Part shown: positions 6,041-6,560 of the stretch, in pieces
Layout of the letters: each line of letters opens with the position of its first letter
Position numbering within the stretch: the first letter of the stretch is position 1
Source of the DNA: Candidatus Microgenomates bacterium
GTDB lineage: Bacteria > Patescibacteriota > Microgenomatia > UBA1400 > PJMF01
NCBI GenBank assembly: GCA_015485595.1
Contig: WFTH01000065.1
Location: 1 to 6,560 of the forward strand
Length of the DNA: 6,560 bases
Direction: 5' to 3'
Translations under genes and position numbers: made by a program
The notes under the pieces: generated by a model
What the model was told of the DNA's origin: nothing
Database searches by the model: none
What the model saw: only the letters and a program-made list of their open reading frames with translations

Positions 6041-6560
6041 GTGGGGTATAAATTCAAGGCAATCTCCGGTTTTACCTGGCGCCAAGTCTTCTATCTGGCA
6101 AACAACCTCATCGCTATCGGTAGAATGGCTGTCTTGGCTCGGCTGTTAACTCCATATGATTTTGGTTTGTTCTCAATCACCGCTATCGCTCTTGGTCTAT
6201 CTGAGGCTTTTACTCAAACTGGGGTTAATCTCACTATCTTGCAATCAAAGAAAAAAATAAACTTCTTTCTGGATACCGCTTGGGTGATCTCAATCTTTCG
6301 AGGTTTTTTTATCGCCCTTCTCATGCTCTGTCTTGCTTGGCTGCTGCCTAAGATCTACCATGAAGCAGGTTTAGTCAAGCTTGTTGTTTTGGCTAGTTTT
6401 GTCCCGAGTATCAAGGGTTTTATCAATCCCATGATCGTCTCTTTACAAAAAAACCTTCATTTCTCCAAAAATACCTACTACCATCTCTCCCGAGTGGTAG
6501 TAGAGACGGTGGTAGCAATCTTACTTGCCCTTTATCTTCATGATGCAACTGCCTTTATCT
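6041..6560 (+). CDS. Wzx-like polysaccharide flippase, N-terminal part (3' end outside window)
   Basis: Predicted membrane transporter of the oligosaccharide/polysaccharide flippase group (MATE-like superfamily), which moves lipid-linked sugars across the cytoplasmic membrane for surface polymers. About 173 codons are present, open to the window edge. The N-terminus VGYKFKAISGFTWRQVFYLAN and the following LARLLTPYDFGLFSI (residues 35-49) are typical of the family, as is NPMIVSLQKNLHFSK further on. At least five hydrophobic segments are visible, around residues 16-35, 47-65, 80-106, 113-130 and 152-167. I chose GTG at 6041: the frame is open only back to a stop at 5993-5995, no other start lies upstream, and the next ATG (6125) would remove the conserved first helix. 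It is divergent from lepB; no glycosyltransferase context can be seen. The substrate is unknown. Confidence 0.85.
   Translation, partial: MGYKFKAISGFTWRQVFYLANNLIAIGRMAVLARLLTPYDFGLFSITAIALGLSEAFTQTGVNLTILQSKKKINFFLDTAWVISIFRGFFIALLMLCLAWLLPKIYHEAGLVKLVVLASFVPSIKGFINPMIVSLQKNLHFSKNTYYHLSRVVVETVVAILLALYLHDATAFI

Noticed and set aside
1..6560. A new defence, mobile or CRISPR-type system
   Set aside because: Every gene belongs to a recognised housekeeping family; I see no direct-repeat arrays, transposase, integrase or toxin-antitoxin pair.

Overview
The window reads as a compact bacterial chromosome segment of roughly 40-45% GC, most likely from a Candidate Phyla Radiation (Patescibacteria) lineage, with Microgenomates-like groups my best guess. 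The reasons are a eukaryote-like (type 2) isoleucyl-tRNA synthetase signature (KMSKRLKNYPDP), a ribosomal protein L27 with an unusual basic N-terminal tail, a signal peptidase carrying a CPKGTGCDFIKR segment next to its catalytic lysine, a TRM11-like RNA methylase between the L21 and L27 genes, very short intergenic gaps and few Shine-Dalgarno sites. The taxonomic call rests on recall of families, not on a search.

Layout. Plus strand, 1-4493: the 3' part of ileS (5' end outside the window), then a RodA/FtsW-type peptidoglycan polymerase 9 bases later, then rplU with its own extended -10 promoter, a TRM11-like methylase, and rpmA. A small hairpin followed by a T tract overlaps the rplU stop codon and lies directly before the methylase start. 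Minus strand, 4517-5975: lepB (upstream) and parB (downstream, with its own promoter); parB converges on rpmA with only 23 bases between them. Plus strand, 6041 to the end: the N-terminal part of a Wzx-like polysaccharide flippase, divergent from lepB across a 65-base region holding both promoters. No stretch over 300 bases lacks a gene.

Together these are housekeeping functions: translation (ileS, rplU, rpmA, an RNA methylase), cell-wall elongation or division, chromosome segregation, protein secretion and surface polysaccharide export. I see no CRISPR array, transposon, tRNA, rRNA or defence system.

The most interesting signal is regulatory. Three genes (rplU, parB and the flippase) have a good -10 box placed so that transcription should begin at or within about two bases of the start codon, and none has a Shine-Dalgarno site, which predicts leaderless mRNAs. 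The lepB/flippase divergent region carries a near-perfect 11-bp inverted repeat that contains both -10 boxes. Lesser points are degenerate motifs in the RodA-like protein and in the methylase.
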